Assembly (NCBI RefSeq): GCF_000280055.1
Contig: NZ_ALAB01000024.1
Location: 186,001 to 250,000 of the forward strand
Direction of reading: 5' to 3'
DNA length: 64,000 nt
Origin: Alishewanella aestuarii B11
GTDB lineage: Bacteria; Pseudomonadota; Gammaproteobacteria; Enterobacterales; Alteromonadaceae
Position numbers and translations under genes: made by a program. The notes below the pieces were generated by a model. That model was not told the DNA's origin. It saw nothing but the letters and a program-made list of their open reading frames with translations, and did no database searches. This document shows, one piece after another, positions 55,725-63,979 of the stretch. How positions within the stretch are numbered: position 1 is the stretch's first letter; the number at the start of each line of letters is the position of its first letter.

Positions 55725-55739
55725 CGTCATATTGTGTCG
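55725..55739 (-). promoter_or_regulatory. Shared operator, site 6 (PP2C promoter)
   Basis: CGTCATATTGTGTCG on the plus strand; read towards the gene it is CGACACAATATGACG with one arm mismatch. It is 46 bases upstream of the PP2C start and its centre CAATAT fits a -10. Confidence 0.62.
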
Positions 55740-55817
55740 CGATGGAAACATATGAGAACGCTGACATATATCAGCCACTCTTATTGTAAGGCCAACACGG
55801 TTTTCAAGCTTCCGGTG

Positions 55818-56834
55818 CTATTTTATTAAGTAGGCTTTCAATTCTTCCACTAACAACAATGCTTCAGCCTTTGTCAGGTAAGGTACTTTAATGGTTCTCG
55901 CCCAAAAAAAGCTTTTGCCCAGAAATTCACTGACTTTGGCGAACGGCATATAGGCCAAATTGTCTTGCCGGGATGGTACAGGGGTTAAAAACTCAACGTC
56001 ACGATACCAAGTATCGCTGTCAGGCTTGTATACCTTACTTTTTACTTTAGCTGCGGCTACTACGCCACACCATTTGTGTGAGAAAAAAACAATATCACCC
56101 TCATGCACATGACTAGCAAAACGTTTAGCATCCCCATAAGCTTCGAGCCGCTTATTTTCCAGCATATGCCAGATGCCATTTTCATCGTAGGTACGGTTTG
56201 TATCGAATAGTACACCTTTAACATCTGCCGGGTTTTTATGCTTATCATATGGAGGCGCAAAAAACTCAAAGTATTTTTCACCTGCTAACTCGTAAATTCG
56301 ATATGGCAGAAACTCTATAGATAGCCCATTTTTTCGCCAGTAATCCACTGAAGAAATTAACGACTCATCAGCTGCGCTGCCAATAATTATCAGATGTTGC
56401 TTTTGATTAAATTCTTTTGGCTCGAGGTTGTGCTCGAGTTCAAACGCCTCTTTGTGAGCATCAACCAGAGATTTCGTTTCGTCTTTAACATATTGTCTGA
56501 ATTTACTTTCTAGCTTTTGATATGTCCATTGCCCAGCGTCCTCTGCATATCTAAGAGCTTGTTGCACTGCACTATAATCTGCAGCGCTGCGCTTTAACTC
56601 AAAAATGACAAGTTCTCCCAGCTCATTCAATGCATATATATCTGCTTCAGCCTGATATGACCGCTCTTGAAATACAGGCATCAACTTGGCATCTTCGAAC
56701 AACAAATCTAAGATATTGTCAGCTATAAGATTTTCTAAGTCCTTTTCCAATTTTCCGAATGATGACAAATCTTTAAACTCAACAGGCTCAATACCTGAGA
56801 TTTTGTAGCTGTCTTGCTCTAGCTTGTATAACAT
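55818..56834 (-). CDS. PD-(D/E)xK nuclease-like (DUF91/NucS-type) protein with C-terminal PUA-like region
   Basis: In this 338-residue protein the N-terminal 150 residues carry an endonuclease-like core, AEADIYALNELGELVIFELK followed by SAVQQALRYAE. It has the D-x(n)-E-x-K arrangement seen in DUF91/NucS nucleases. The C-terminal third (EGDIVFFSHKWCGVVAAAKVKS, WYRDVEFLTPVP) resembles an EVE/PUA-like nucleic-acid-binding fold. The family is inferred from motif order. It has no shared operator and is separated from PP2C by the operator region. Confidence 0.6.
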   Translation of the reverse strand: MLYKLEQDSYKISGIEPVEFKDLSSFGKLEKDLENLIADNILDLLFEDAKLMPVFQERSYQAEADIYALNELGELVIFELKRSAADYSAVQQALRYAEDAGQWTYQKLESKFRQYVKDETKSLVDAHKEAFELEHNLEPKEFNQKQHLIIIGSAADESLISSVDYWRKNGLSIEFLPYRIYELAGEKYFEFFAPPYDKHKNPADVKGVLFDTNRTYDENGIWHMLENKRLEAYGDAKRFASHVHEGDIVFFSHKWCGVVAAAKVKSKVYKPDSDTWYRDVEFLTPVPSRQDNLAYMPFAKVSEFLGKSFFWARTIKVPYLTKAEALLLVEELKAYLIK

Positions 56835-56892
56835 TAATTCTCCTAAACCATTTTGAAATAGAGTGAATAAACATTGCTTTTAGCATTAATTA

Positions 56893-57588
56893 TTAATATT
56901 TGGCCAGCGCCTCAGTTAACTGCTGTTTGATATCCTCACGTAGATCAAAAGGAGCCAACACGGTTAAATAATCACTTTGCGACATCAACCATAAATTCAG
57001 CTGCCAGCCTTTATGTACCGTTGCTCTGATGTGGTAATCACCATTTACCAGCTGGTCGCAGCTCATGTCGGCTGAAAGTGGTGTTTCCAACAACAAGTTA
57101 GCTAATACTGGTTTTACCGTAAGTTCGAGCTTTATGGTTTCACCTTCGCTAAACTCCATCGCACCTTTAGCCAGATAGCCTCGTAGGTTAAACTCTTTAG
57201 GTATCACTGATGAGTATTCGGTTATTTCCACTTGCTGAAAACGATGAATGGCAAAACGTAGCGGGTCGCAATAAGGCTCAGCCGAGGCTATCAGGTAACT
57301 TATCTGACCACGCTGGATTAACCCTAGCGGGTTTAACCGATAATGTTTCACTGCACTCTGGTGCAAGGCATGATAACTAACGTCCAGCTGTTTATCCTCT
57401 AGCAACGCTTGTTGTACTTTTTGTAACAAGTCGGCGTTTATTTTGGGTGGTAACAATTGCATGCCGGCTGATACAGACGCAACCTTATTCGGCCAGCGTG
57501 CGCCGACATTCATCGAATCCAATGCTTTCAGTTTACTTTTTGCCAGATTAAAGCGGGCTTGCAAACTATCAAAAAGCGGTGTTGGCAA
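56893..57588 (-). pseudogene. N-terminally truncated WYL regulator
   Basis: This frame of 231 codons aligns along its length with the intact WYL protein at 43,110 (for example YRLNPLGLIQRGQISYLIAS against the paralogue's INPLGLVQRGHITYLVAT). It begins only at the position equivalent to residue 106 or so, so the whole winged-helix DNA-binding domain is missing. It stops exactly where an opposite-strand GNAT remnant begins (57,590), indicating a recombination joint. It may still be translated but could not bind DNA. Confidence 0.75.
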
Positions 57589-57590
57589 TA

Positions 57591-57752
57591 ACTGACGAAG
57601 TTGAGTTCGGTGGTGCCGGAATTTTAGTACATGCTATCGATAACAGTGCGCAAGCGTTCTACAAAAAATTTGGCTTCAAAGAATCAATTTTTGCCCCTTT
57701 AGTACTCATGGCAAGGATCTGCGATATCAAGAAATCATTGTCCATTGACTGA
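57591..57752 (+). pseudogene. GNAT (TacT-like) toxin 3' remnant
   Basis: The plus-strand frame reads VEFGGAGILVHAIDNSAQAF and KKFGFKESIFAPLVLM before a TGA at 57,750. This is the C-terminal acetyl-CoA-binding part of a TacT-type GNAT toxin (VHA..., AFYxKFGF). The first 100 or so residues and any antitoxin gene are missing. The 209 bases that follow, up to 57,961, contain no gene or structured element I can support. Confidence 0.75.
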
Positions 57753-57961
57753 AATAACATCGCGCCTTAGACAAAGAAAGGTGGTCATTTGGGAAGTAGC
57801 CCCACCCAATAAGGAGCAGCGTCAAATTGCTCGGGCAAACGCAACCCCGGGCTTAATGGGATTTAAATAGCACCGTTTTCGTTCAGATAATGGCGAAGGT
57901 CGACAACCCAAGTATTGCTCATGATAAAAACCGTTTTAACGGGTAAAACTTAGGTTGGAGA

Positions 57962-58645
57962 CTAACCTAGTGGCAAATCGAGCTTAAAATTCCGAATGAT
58001 TCTTTCATCGATACAACTTCTTAAAAACTTATTCATTGCGGTCATATTATTATCCGCGTAGAAATCAAGCATTAAGGTGTTAAATTCTAGCTGACGCTTA
58101 GCTGGCACATTAATGATAGGATACCCATTCGCTAACAAAATACCGTTCATCATAAAACGGCCAGTGCGTTTATTCACGTCCCAGAAAAATTGTACTCGAG
58201 CCATTTGAAGGAAAGCTGTAATAGCCTTGTCGTAGATATCGACTTCGCTTTCAACCAGCTGCTCAATTTCACGCCATTTATCGTCTAACATCTCAGGCGC
58301 AGGAGGGGCATAATCAGAGCCAGCAATAGAAACATAGCCTGAGCGGAACTTTCCCCACTCTAACGCCTCTTCTTTTCCGGCGATATTATGAATTTGGATG
58401 GCAGTTACTTTATCAAATGTAAACCTATCTTGCTCAACTAGACTGAACAGATACTCCCAAGCTTTAGCTTGGTTAATTGCCATATTTTGATCACTGATGC
58501 GATGACCTCCCACCGTAATGCCATCAAGGATGGTCTGCACTTCCGGCAGAGTCATTGCTACACCTTCCAGGTTGACGGCATCACACACCAAAGCAGGTAA
58601 ATCCCTTTTAGCAAGCTGTTTAGCTAAGGGCTTGTTGGGTTTCAT
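57962..58645 (-). CDS. Fic/Doc-domain protein with degenerate catalytic motif
   Basis: This 227-residue Fic-fold protein has the N-terminal stretch DAVNLEGVAMTLPEVQTIL, the central KFRSGYVSIAGSDYAPP, and the motif region ARVQFFWDVNKRTGRFMMNG. The canonical HxFx(D/E)xN(K/G)R motif is present except that the catalytic histidine is glutamine. AMPylation or phosphorylation is therefore doubtful. The N-terminal LEG resembles the inhibitory S/TxxxE(G/N) helix but lacks the Ser/Thr. ATG 58645 is preferred (TGTGGA in front); the frame continues to 58675. Confidence 0.8.
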   Translation of the reverse strand: MKPNKPLAKQLAKRDLPALVCDAVNLEGVAMTLPEVQTILDGITVGGHRISDQNMAINQAKAWEYLFSLVEQDRFTFDKVTAIQIHNIAGKEEALEWGKFRSGYVSIAGSDYAPPAPEMLDDKWREIEQLVESEVDIYDKAITAFLQMARVQFFWDVNKRTGRFMMNGILLANGYPIINVPAKRQLEFNTLMLDFYADNNMTAMNKFLRSCIDERIIRNFKLDLPLG

Positions 58646-58762
58646 ATTCCACACTTTTTCAGTAAGCAGGTGCATGGCAATGTTTTCACAATGTTAGTAA
58701 GACTTGAGAAAGTATACACTTTTTACTGTTAAAGATCGTATGTAACAAGATTTGAAATCTAT

Positions 58763-58966
58763 AAACGTGGAATAACGCCATGGAAGCGCTCAATATCCCC
58801 TTCTCCCACACCCAGTCTGACAAAATAGCCAGGCCAGTGCGTGTAGCAAGTTCGCCCTGAGCCATACGCTGAGCCCGCTGATGCTTAACTAACTTCCCCA
58901 ATGACATCACAAACTGGTGTTGCGCACTCAGAATTTCTATTTTTTGCATTAAATTTTGCGCATTAG
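58763..58966 (-). pseudogene. HTH-protein remnant fused to an unidentified gene tail (copy B)
   Basis: On the minus strand the start of an XRE-type helix-turn-helix is visible (FVMSLGKLVKHQRAQRMAQG, ELATRTG). It then passes directly into a LAILSDWVWEKG tail homologous to the 27.2 kb remnant, with a one-base deletion causing a frameshift. It looks like an antitoxin-type HTH gene joined to the end of a neighbouring gene by deletion. Nothing else is seen between here and 59,055. Confidence 0.55.
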
Positions 58967-59055
58967 TTTTTAATGCACAACTTATTGCGCAAAAAACCAA
59001 AATGCCAACGTTTGTTTCAGAACATTATTATTACAGCCAGTGACAACGACCAGGC

Positions 59056-59817
59056 TTAATGCGACCGATCTTGTCGGCCTAGCGTATGCAAGATACGGTT
59101 CTTCATCGAGTGCCAATGATTTTTTGGTAAGGTTGGTGCCTGCGCCAGTATCGCGGCAAAGTCGATACTCTCAGCGGCACGTGCCGGCAGATGGGCAAAA
59201 TAGATCTTGCTAGGTGCAAGGTCCTGCACACGCTGCAATGATTGCTTATATTGGTTCGGATGACACACCGGATATGGCGGTACCAGCCGTTTTTTAACCG
59301 ATACGATTAGGTCAGCGATATACAATTGCCTGGTTGGCAGATGCAGCAAGGATAAATCATGATCGGTATGGCCCGGAGTGTACAGCACTTGCCACTCGGC
59401 AAAGCCTGGTATCTGCTGCCCGTCCAGTAATAACAAGTCTGGTTTTAACAGCGGGTTATACCAAATATGCCGCTTGGGCTTACCCAGCCTGGTAGCAACC
59501 CACCAGGTCAGGCTAACATCAATCAGATGCGCGGTGCGGCCCAACAGGCCACTATACCAGCGCCGTGCTTTGGGATGGCTGGCAATACGGGCGCCGGTTA
59601 AACGCCTGAGCTTATGTGCACCACCGGCATGGTCCGGATGCATATGGGTCACAATAATCAGCTTTAACGCCTCCAGCGGCAAACCCAATTGCTGCTGAAT
59701 AAAATCCGTTACCGTAGCGATATCAGCACGACTACAACCATCGAGCAGCATTAAACTATCGTTATGCTGCACCAGATAAATATGCTGAATATAGCCCTGT
59801 AGAATATGTAACTGCAT
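59056..59817 (-). CDS. MBL-fold metallo-hydrolase
   Basis: This 253-residue metallo-beta-lactamase-fold enzyme has the zinc motif THMHPDHAGG (HxHxDH), a later YTPGHTDHDLSLLH with the third-site histidine, and YIADLIV with the bridging aspartate. It is a generic hydrolase group; the substrate is unknown. It stands alone, outside the operator regulon. Confidence 0.85.
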   Translation of the reverse strand: MQLHILQGYIQHIYLVQHNDSLMLLDGCSRADIATVTDFIQQQLGLPLEALKLIIVTHMHPDHAGGAHKLRRLTGARIASHPKARRWYSGLLGRTAHLIDVSLTWWVATRLGKPKRHIWYNPLLKPDLLLLDGQQIPGFAEWQVLYTPGHTDHDLSLLHLPTRQLYIADLIVSVKKRLVPPYPVCHPNQYKQSLQRVQDLAPSKIYFAHLPARAAESIDFAAILAQAPTLPKNHWHSMKNRILHTLGRQDRSH

Positions 59818-59896
59818 TAGAACAGATTTAGCCCGGCAGTAGCAACTGGTCCGACATTACAGAAATCAACAGCAATTTTCCAGCAGCAATTGCTTT

Positions 59897-60628
59897 TCAA
59901 ATGCCAGTTTGTTTTGACTTAGGATCAAACCATTCTTGCTTGGCCAACCACTTCTCCACCAACTTCGGTACTTCCGTAGCCGCCTTTCCTTGTATAAATT
60001 GATAGCCGGCATCATTATCGGTGGCTTCCAGGTTAATCAGTACTTTTTCTGCTCCCTTGCGTGCATAGAATAGTAATGATGCAGCGGGATAAACTTGTAG
60101 TGAAGTGCCGACAACTAAAATTTTATCGGCACTGGCGATCTCTTTAATGGCAGGCTCCATGGCGGGTACCTCTTCGCCAAACCAGACAATATTAGGGCGT
60201 AGCGCTGAGCCATCAGCGGCGAGCTCTCCCACTTTTAATTCGCGCTGACCGATAACTTCAATCAGATTTGGATTTCTGCTGCTGCGCGCTTCATTTAATT
60301 TGCCATGCAAATGCAGCACCTTGCTCGACCCTGCCCGCTCATGCAAATCATCGACATTCTGCGTTACTACCACCACGTTAAAGGCTTGCTCTAACTTGGC
60401 AATGGCTAAATGCGCTGCATTGGGCTCGGCTTTCGCTGCTTGTATGCGCCGCGAATTATAAAAGCGATGCACTAATGCAGGGTTACGCGCAAAGGCTTGT
60501 GGGGTGGCCAGGTCTTCCAGAGCATATTGCTGCCATAAGCCATCGGGATCGCGAAAGGTCGCTAAGCCACTCTCAGCGCTGATACCAGCGCCACTAATAA
60601 TCACGATTTTGGTTGCTTGTTGATTCAA
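59897..60628 (-). CDS. Sirtuin (Sir2) NAD-dependent deacylase, zinc-less type
   Basis: This 243-residue sirtuin has the NAD motif GAGISAESGLATFRD, TQNVDDLHERAG, catalytic His in LHLHGKL, and RPNIVWFGEEVP. The four zinc cysteines expected between LHGKL and RPNIVWF are absent and replaced by LNEARSSRNPNLIEVIGQRE. A cysteine-free variant of this kind is known to me from other bacterial sirtuins. An imperfect operator-like sequence (AGACAAAATAAGTCG, 60,705-60,719) lies 77 bases upstream, with two arm mismatches, so regulation with the cluster is doubtful. Confidence 0.88.
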   Translation of the reverse strand: MNQQATKIVIISGAGISAESGLATFRDPDGLWQQYALEDLATPQAFARNPALVHRFYNSRRIQAAKAEPNAAHLAIAKLEQAFNVVVVTQNVDDLHERAGSSKVLHLHGKLNEARSSRNPNLIEVIGQRELKVGELAADGSALRPNIVWFGEEVPAMEPAIKEIASADKILVVGTSLQVYPAASLLFYARKGAEKVLINLEATDNDAGYQFIQGKAATEVPKLVEKWLAKQEWFDPKSKQTGI

Positions 60629-60750
60629 TGTACTCTCCTACTCATTAAATAAACGCTATATCAGACGATGGAGTTAATCGTGACGGCAGTCTTACCTCTT
60701 ACTAAGACAAAATAAGTCGCAGTTTAGCTATTGTTGTTGGCTTCAGCGCT

Positions 60751-61068
60751 TCACTCTCGCTGTGATCGAATAAATGCCGGCTCATCAAAGTAATCATAAT
60801 CGCCAAGCTGTAATGCCTGTTGCCGACGTCTGGCCTCGGCAGGTTGCCGCTCACTAATACGAATACCAAATACCTCCAGATGTACTCGCTCCATTAACTG
60901 CTGTACCTGTTGACGTGTACAAAGCTGTAACAGCTCACCAGCATGGATAAAACCCTGCGCACGCAGCCGCTGTTCGCTATTATCTTTACCAGCCTTACTG
61001 GTTTGAAAGATGTCACGAAATTGCGATTCCAGCGTAATTAAAAACAGATCCTGTTGCAGCATATTCAT
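60751..61068 (-). CDS. 105-residue hypothetical protein
   Basis: This short protein is unrecognised and mostly helical, charged (MERVHLEVFGIRISERQPAE) and ending in an acidic aromatic stretch (GDYDYFDEPAFIRSQRE). The start at 61068 is well supported by CAGGAGGCGACC directly upstream; the frame is open to 61188. A weak member of the shared operator family is found 146 bases upstream, further than in the other genes. Confidence 0.6.
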   Translation of the reverse strand: MNMLQQDLFLITLESQFRDIFQTSKAGKDNSEQRLRAQGFIHAGELLQLCTRQQVQQLMERVHLEVFGIRISERQPAEARRRQQALQLGDYDYFDEPAFIRSQRE

Positions 61069-61213
61069 GGTCGCCTCCTGTAATGCGTTTTGGCATCCCT
61101 GCCCAAACTTACCTGTAATATTATCGGCATCATGCCCTGTCCTGTTCCGTGTTGGTGCATCCGGCACCTGCTCCTTTATCAACTGCATTACACACCAGAA
61201 GTGTTATCTGCAG

Positions 61214-61228
61214 CGACACATTACGTCC
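61214..61228 (-). promoter_or_regulatory. Shared operator, site 7 (weak)
   Basis: CGACACATTACGTCC; the left arm is intact and the right arm has two mismatches. It is 146 bases from the 105-residue gene start, in the 357-base interval 61,069-61,426. Apart from this and a LexA-like palindrome at 61,265-61,286, I see nothing in the interval. Confidence 0.4.
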
Positions 61229-61264
61229 TGTTGCTACAGAATACGCCGTTACCAAAATAGCGCC

Positions 61265-61286
61265 ACACTGTGTAAGTGTTCAGTGT
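61265..61286. promoter_or_regulatory. Weak LexA-like palindrome
   Basis: ACACTG-N10-CAGTGT keeps the CTG-N10-CAG core spacing of LexA boxes, but the inner bases fit poorly (TCAG replaces ACAG). It may be chance. Confidence 0.25.
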
Positions 61287-61426
61287 ATGTTTTTCAGGCA
61301 GACCATTCTATTTTTCAGGTATTAGCCTGCCAGGTAAAGTGCCTTTCCTGTTCGCTCTGGTTAAGATAGTTAGCTTGATCAAGCTGATTGACTGTCTGGT
61401 AAACAGGCATATTTACAGGAGCTGGG

Positions 61427-62063
61427 ATGCATAACCTGAAAACTGAGTTACCAAACTGCCTGGATGACAGCGGCTGGCCACTTCGCTGGGAGCTGTTAAT
61501 GCGTTACCGGCTAATCGAAATCGTCGCACTGTGGGAGAGTCGTTTAACCACTAAATATTTGTGCAACAACTTTGGTATTGCGCGCACTGGTGCAGGCTGC
61601 TCGCGATGGTAAAATAATCGATATGGGTTATATGTCGTTAAGCTCGCCGGATGAAGAGAGCCGGATAATCGCCTCTCATACTCTGGTATGCACACCACTG
61701 CGCTGGCATGTGCGTGCTTACTGTGAGAAAAATCGGGCCTTTCGCGATTTTGTGTTAAGCCGCTTTCGTCGCATTAATGGTCTGGAAGGTGACGCGGACT
61801 TTACCAAAGCAGATGATAAACGCTGGAATAACAAGATTGATATCGTACTGGTACCCGACTCCCGCCTGACGGACTATCAAAAAGCGATTATTGCCTATGA
61901 TTACAATATGCAGGAGGGGAAACGGGTGTTCTCTGTGCGCTCAGCTCTAGTACCTTATGCCGTGCAGGCGCTAAACCTGGATCTGACTAAAATTGAAGCC
62001 CGGCCGCAGGCCCAACAATTAATGGTGGCGAATTTGGATGAGGTGCGTTGTCATGCTTTTTAA
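61427..62063 (+). pseudogene. BrxR/CapW-like WYL regulator, internally deleted and frameshifted
   Basis: The first frame (61,427-61,612) encodes a winged-helix start, WPLRWELLMRYRLIEIVALW and TTKYLCNNFGI, typical of BrxR/CapW-type regulators of defence loci. The sequence then shifts frame and resumes as LRALVQAARDGKIIDMGYMS through a WYL domain (HTLVCTPLRWHVRAYCEKN, FVLSRFRRI) to 62,063. Roughly 60-70 residues expected between the recognition helix and the WYL domain are missing. It overlaps the convergent GGDEF gene by 4 bases. Confidence 0.75.
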
Positions 62064-63979
62064 CTATTCTCCGGCGGCGCTTCCCGCATCTGCCACGTTT
62101 GAACTTCGCCGTTGTGCTCAAGCAGGATCCGGGCGCGCCCATTTGCTTTAGCCTGATACAATAGTTCATCTGCCCGCTTGATTGCCGATTGCCAGGTACT
62201 GGTTTGCCCCTGTAAAAACACGGCGCCACCTGATGCATTTACCGTTATGTCGGCAAAAGGTGAATGCACAATAGCGCTATGCAGCTTAGCTTTGATCACA
62301 TCCAGCCCCAACTCGTTGATCCGGCGAATAACCACTAAAAACTCTTCCCCACCCCAACGCACTAACAAATCTTCCGTTCGAAGCACCGCTTTTACTCGTT
62401 GGCTTACACTTTGCAACACCTGATCACCGACATCATGGCCGAACTGATCGTTAATACCCTTAAATTTGTCCAGATCGAACAGCACCAGCAAATCACCATG
62501 TTGTTCAGAAAAGCCCGCCAGAGCGCGGCGATTATAAAGTTGCGTTAAGGGATCGCGATGAGATAACTCTGTTAATTCCTGATTAGCCTGTGATAACTGC
62601 CGGTTAAGTTGTCGTACGTAACGGGCAGCTAACAAAGATAATGCAAGCGCAACGAACAGGATACTACTGAGCAGGATAACCCAATATTGATTGCGTTGTT
62701 GCTCAGCTATCTTCGCTTCGCGTAGCGCAGACTCCTGCTCTAGTAGTTGGATACGTAGGCTTGCTTCCTGAGCATCGTGTTGCACTTGCAATTCAGCCAG
62801 GGTGCGTTCACGTTCAGCCCGATGAGCGGTTTCACGTAGTTCCAGCTGCTGCCTCAACACACCCAATGCCCGCTCTAATCGCTGTGCCGTTTCATAAGCG
62901 TCGGCTAAATAATTTAGCATATCTGCCTGAGTACCGGGCGGCGCGACCTGGCTGAAATCAGCAAAGGCAGCTTCCATAATACTTAAGCCTTGCTCATAAC
63001 CACCTTGTTTAACCATCACGTAACCCTGGTTAAAGCGCATTATATGCAGCTCAAAGCTATTATCTATTTGATGAGCTATTTCAATGCCTTGTGAGAAATA
63101 TTGTTCCGCCGCGGCATACTGGCCAGTATGAAGTTTAAGGGTTCCCAGATTATTGAAGGCCAGCATTTGAGTGCGACCAACTGGCTCGCCGCGGACTGGC
63201 GTGGTCGCTTTTAAAAAGTCAGCCTCAGCGGCAGCGTTAGGCCCTTCGGTAACCTGGATCACAAAGCCCCGCACCATATGTAATTCCGGTAGATATTCTG
63301 TCACCCCAAGCCGGTTAGATTCTGCAATGGTTTTATCCAGGCTTTGTCGTGCACTGTCAAAGTGCCGTAAACGGGCATAGGTGCGACCGATATGCAGGTT
63401 AATAAACTGCCGGCGGCGCTGTTGCTGCTCATCTTGTATACTTGCAACCATCTCATGCGCACGCAGCAGATAAGTTAGGGCTTGTTCATAATCATGGAGC
63501 AAGTCATAACTGCGCGCGATGAGATGCAACCTGTGAAAATAAAGTTTGGGTTCCGCTATGCTCTGATCTTTTAGCTCGCCAAGGTAGCGCCGTAACGCGT
63601 CGCGATTTTGGGTATGGAGGTAGATTTCGCCCCGTGCATTACTTAACTCTGCAAGTGCATGCGGATCCTGCGCAATTTCCGGCTCATTTGACAAAGCATC
63701 AAGAAGTGCAATTGCCGCCGCCGGCTCATTATCCTGAATTGCCTGCGCTAAAGCTTGATAGGCTTTGGCACGAGCGAGCGTGGCGGTAGGGGTTTGATCG
63801 TTAAGCGCACGCAGAACCAAGCTTAACGCTTCACGATCACGCGCTAGCAGGTTTATTCCCAGAATGGTGTCCAGGCGTTGCTCAAGGCCTGGATCTCGTG
63901 CCCCGGCGTAACTGGCCGATACCTGGCCTGCAGCGCACAGCAACAACAAACTAAGTAAGACAATAACGCCTTTCTTCAT
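62060..63979 (-). CDS. TPR-GGDEF diguanylate cyclase
   Basis: This enzyme produces c-di-GMP. It has 639 residues. An N-terminal signal peptide (MKKGVIVLLSLLLLCAAGQVSA) precedes an external region of TPR-like helices (about residues 60-400). A transmembrane helix follows (VILLSSILFVALALSLLAA), then a cytoplasmic GGDEF domain with DLDKFKGINDQFGHD and the active GGEEF. RTED five residues before GGEEF fits the RxxD inhibitory I-site. The start is the methionine of the signal peptide at 63979; an open frame of five more codons exists. It lies at the window edge, and the gene further upstream is not visible. Confidence 0.9.
   Translation of the reverse strand: MKKGVIVLLSLLLLCAAGQVSASYAGARDPGLEQRLDTILGINLLARDREALSLVLRALNDQTPTATLARAKAYQALAQAIQDNEPAAAIALLDALSNEPEIAQDPHALAELSNARGEIYLHTQNRDALRRYLGELKDQSIAEPKLYFHRLHLIARSYDLLHDYEQALTYLLRAHEMVASIQDEQQQRRRQFINLHIGRTYARLRHFDSARQSLDKTIAESNRLGVTEYLPELHMVRGFVIQVTEGPNAAAEADFLKATTPVRGEPVGRTQMLAFNNLGTLKLHTGQYAAAEQYFSQGIEIAHQIDNSFELHIMRFNQGYVMVKQGGYEQGLSIMEAAFADFSQVAPPGTQADMLNYLADAYETAQRLERALGVLRQQLELRETAHRAERERTLAELQVQHDAQEASLRIQLLEQESALREAKIAEQQRNQYWVILLSSILFVALALSLLAARYVRQLNRQLSQANQELTELSHRDPLTQLYNRRALAGFSEQHGDLLVLFDLDKFKGINDQFGHDVGDQVLQSVSQRVKAVLRTEDLLVRWGGEEFLVVIRRINELGLDVIKAKLHSAIVHSPFADITVNASGGAVFLQGQTSTWQSAIKRADELLYQAKANGRARILLEHNGEVQTWQMREAPPENS

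Larger units (their letters stand above)
26940..59000. other. Accessory region downstream of tRNA-fMet (putative genomic island)
   Basis: Between the tRNA-fMet gene and the remnant at 58.8-59.0 kb, gene content switches from core metabolism to restriction-modification, Abi/HEPN, nuclease, phosphatase and toxin-related genes. Decayed tRNA 3' copies lie at the left edge, and related 70-base remnants occur at 27,232 and 58,766. No integrase, transposase or exact att repeat was found, so mobility is inferred from content and debris only. Regulon-type operators continue to 61.2 kb, so the true right limit may be near 62 kb. Confidence 0.55.

Noticed and set aside
60705-60719. Eighth operator site AGACAAAATAAGTCG upstream of the sirtuin
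   Set aside because: Two arm mismatches and 77 bases from the start; not distinguishable from chance.
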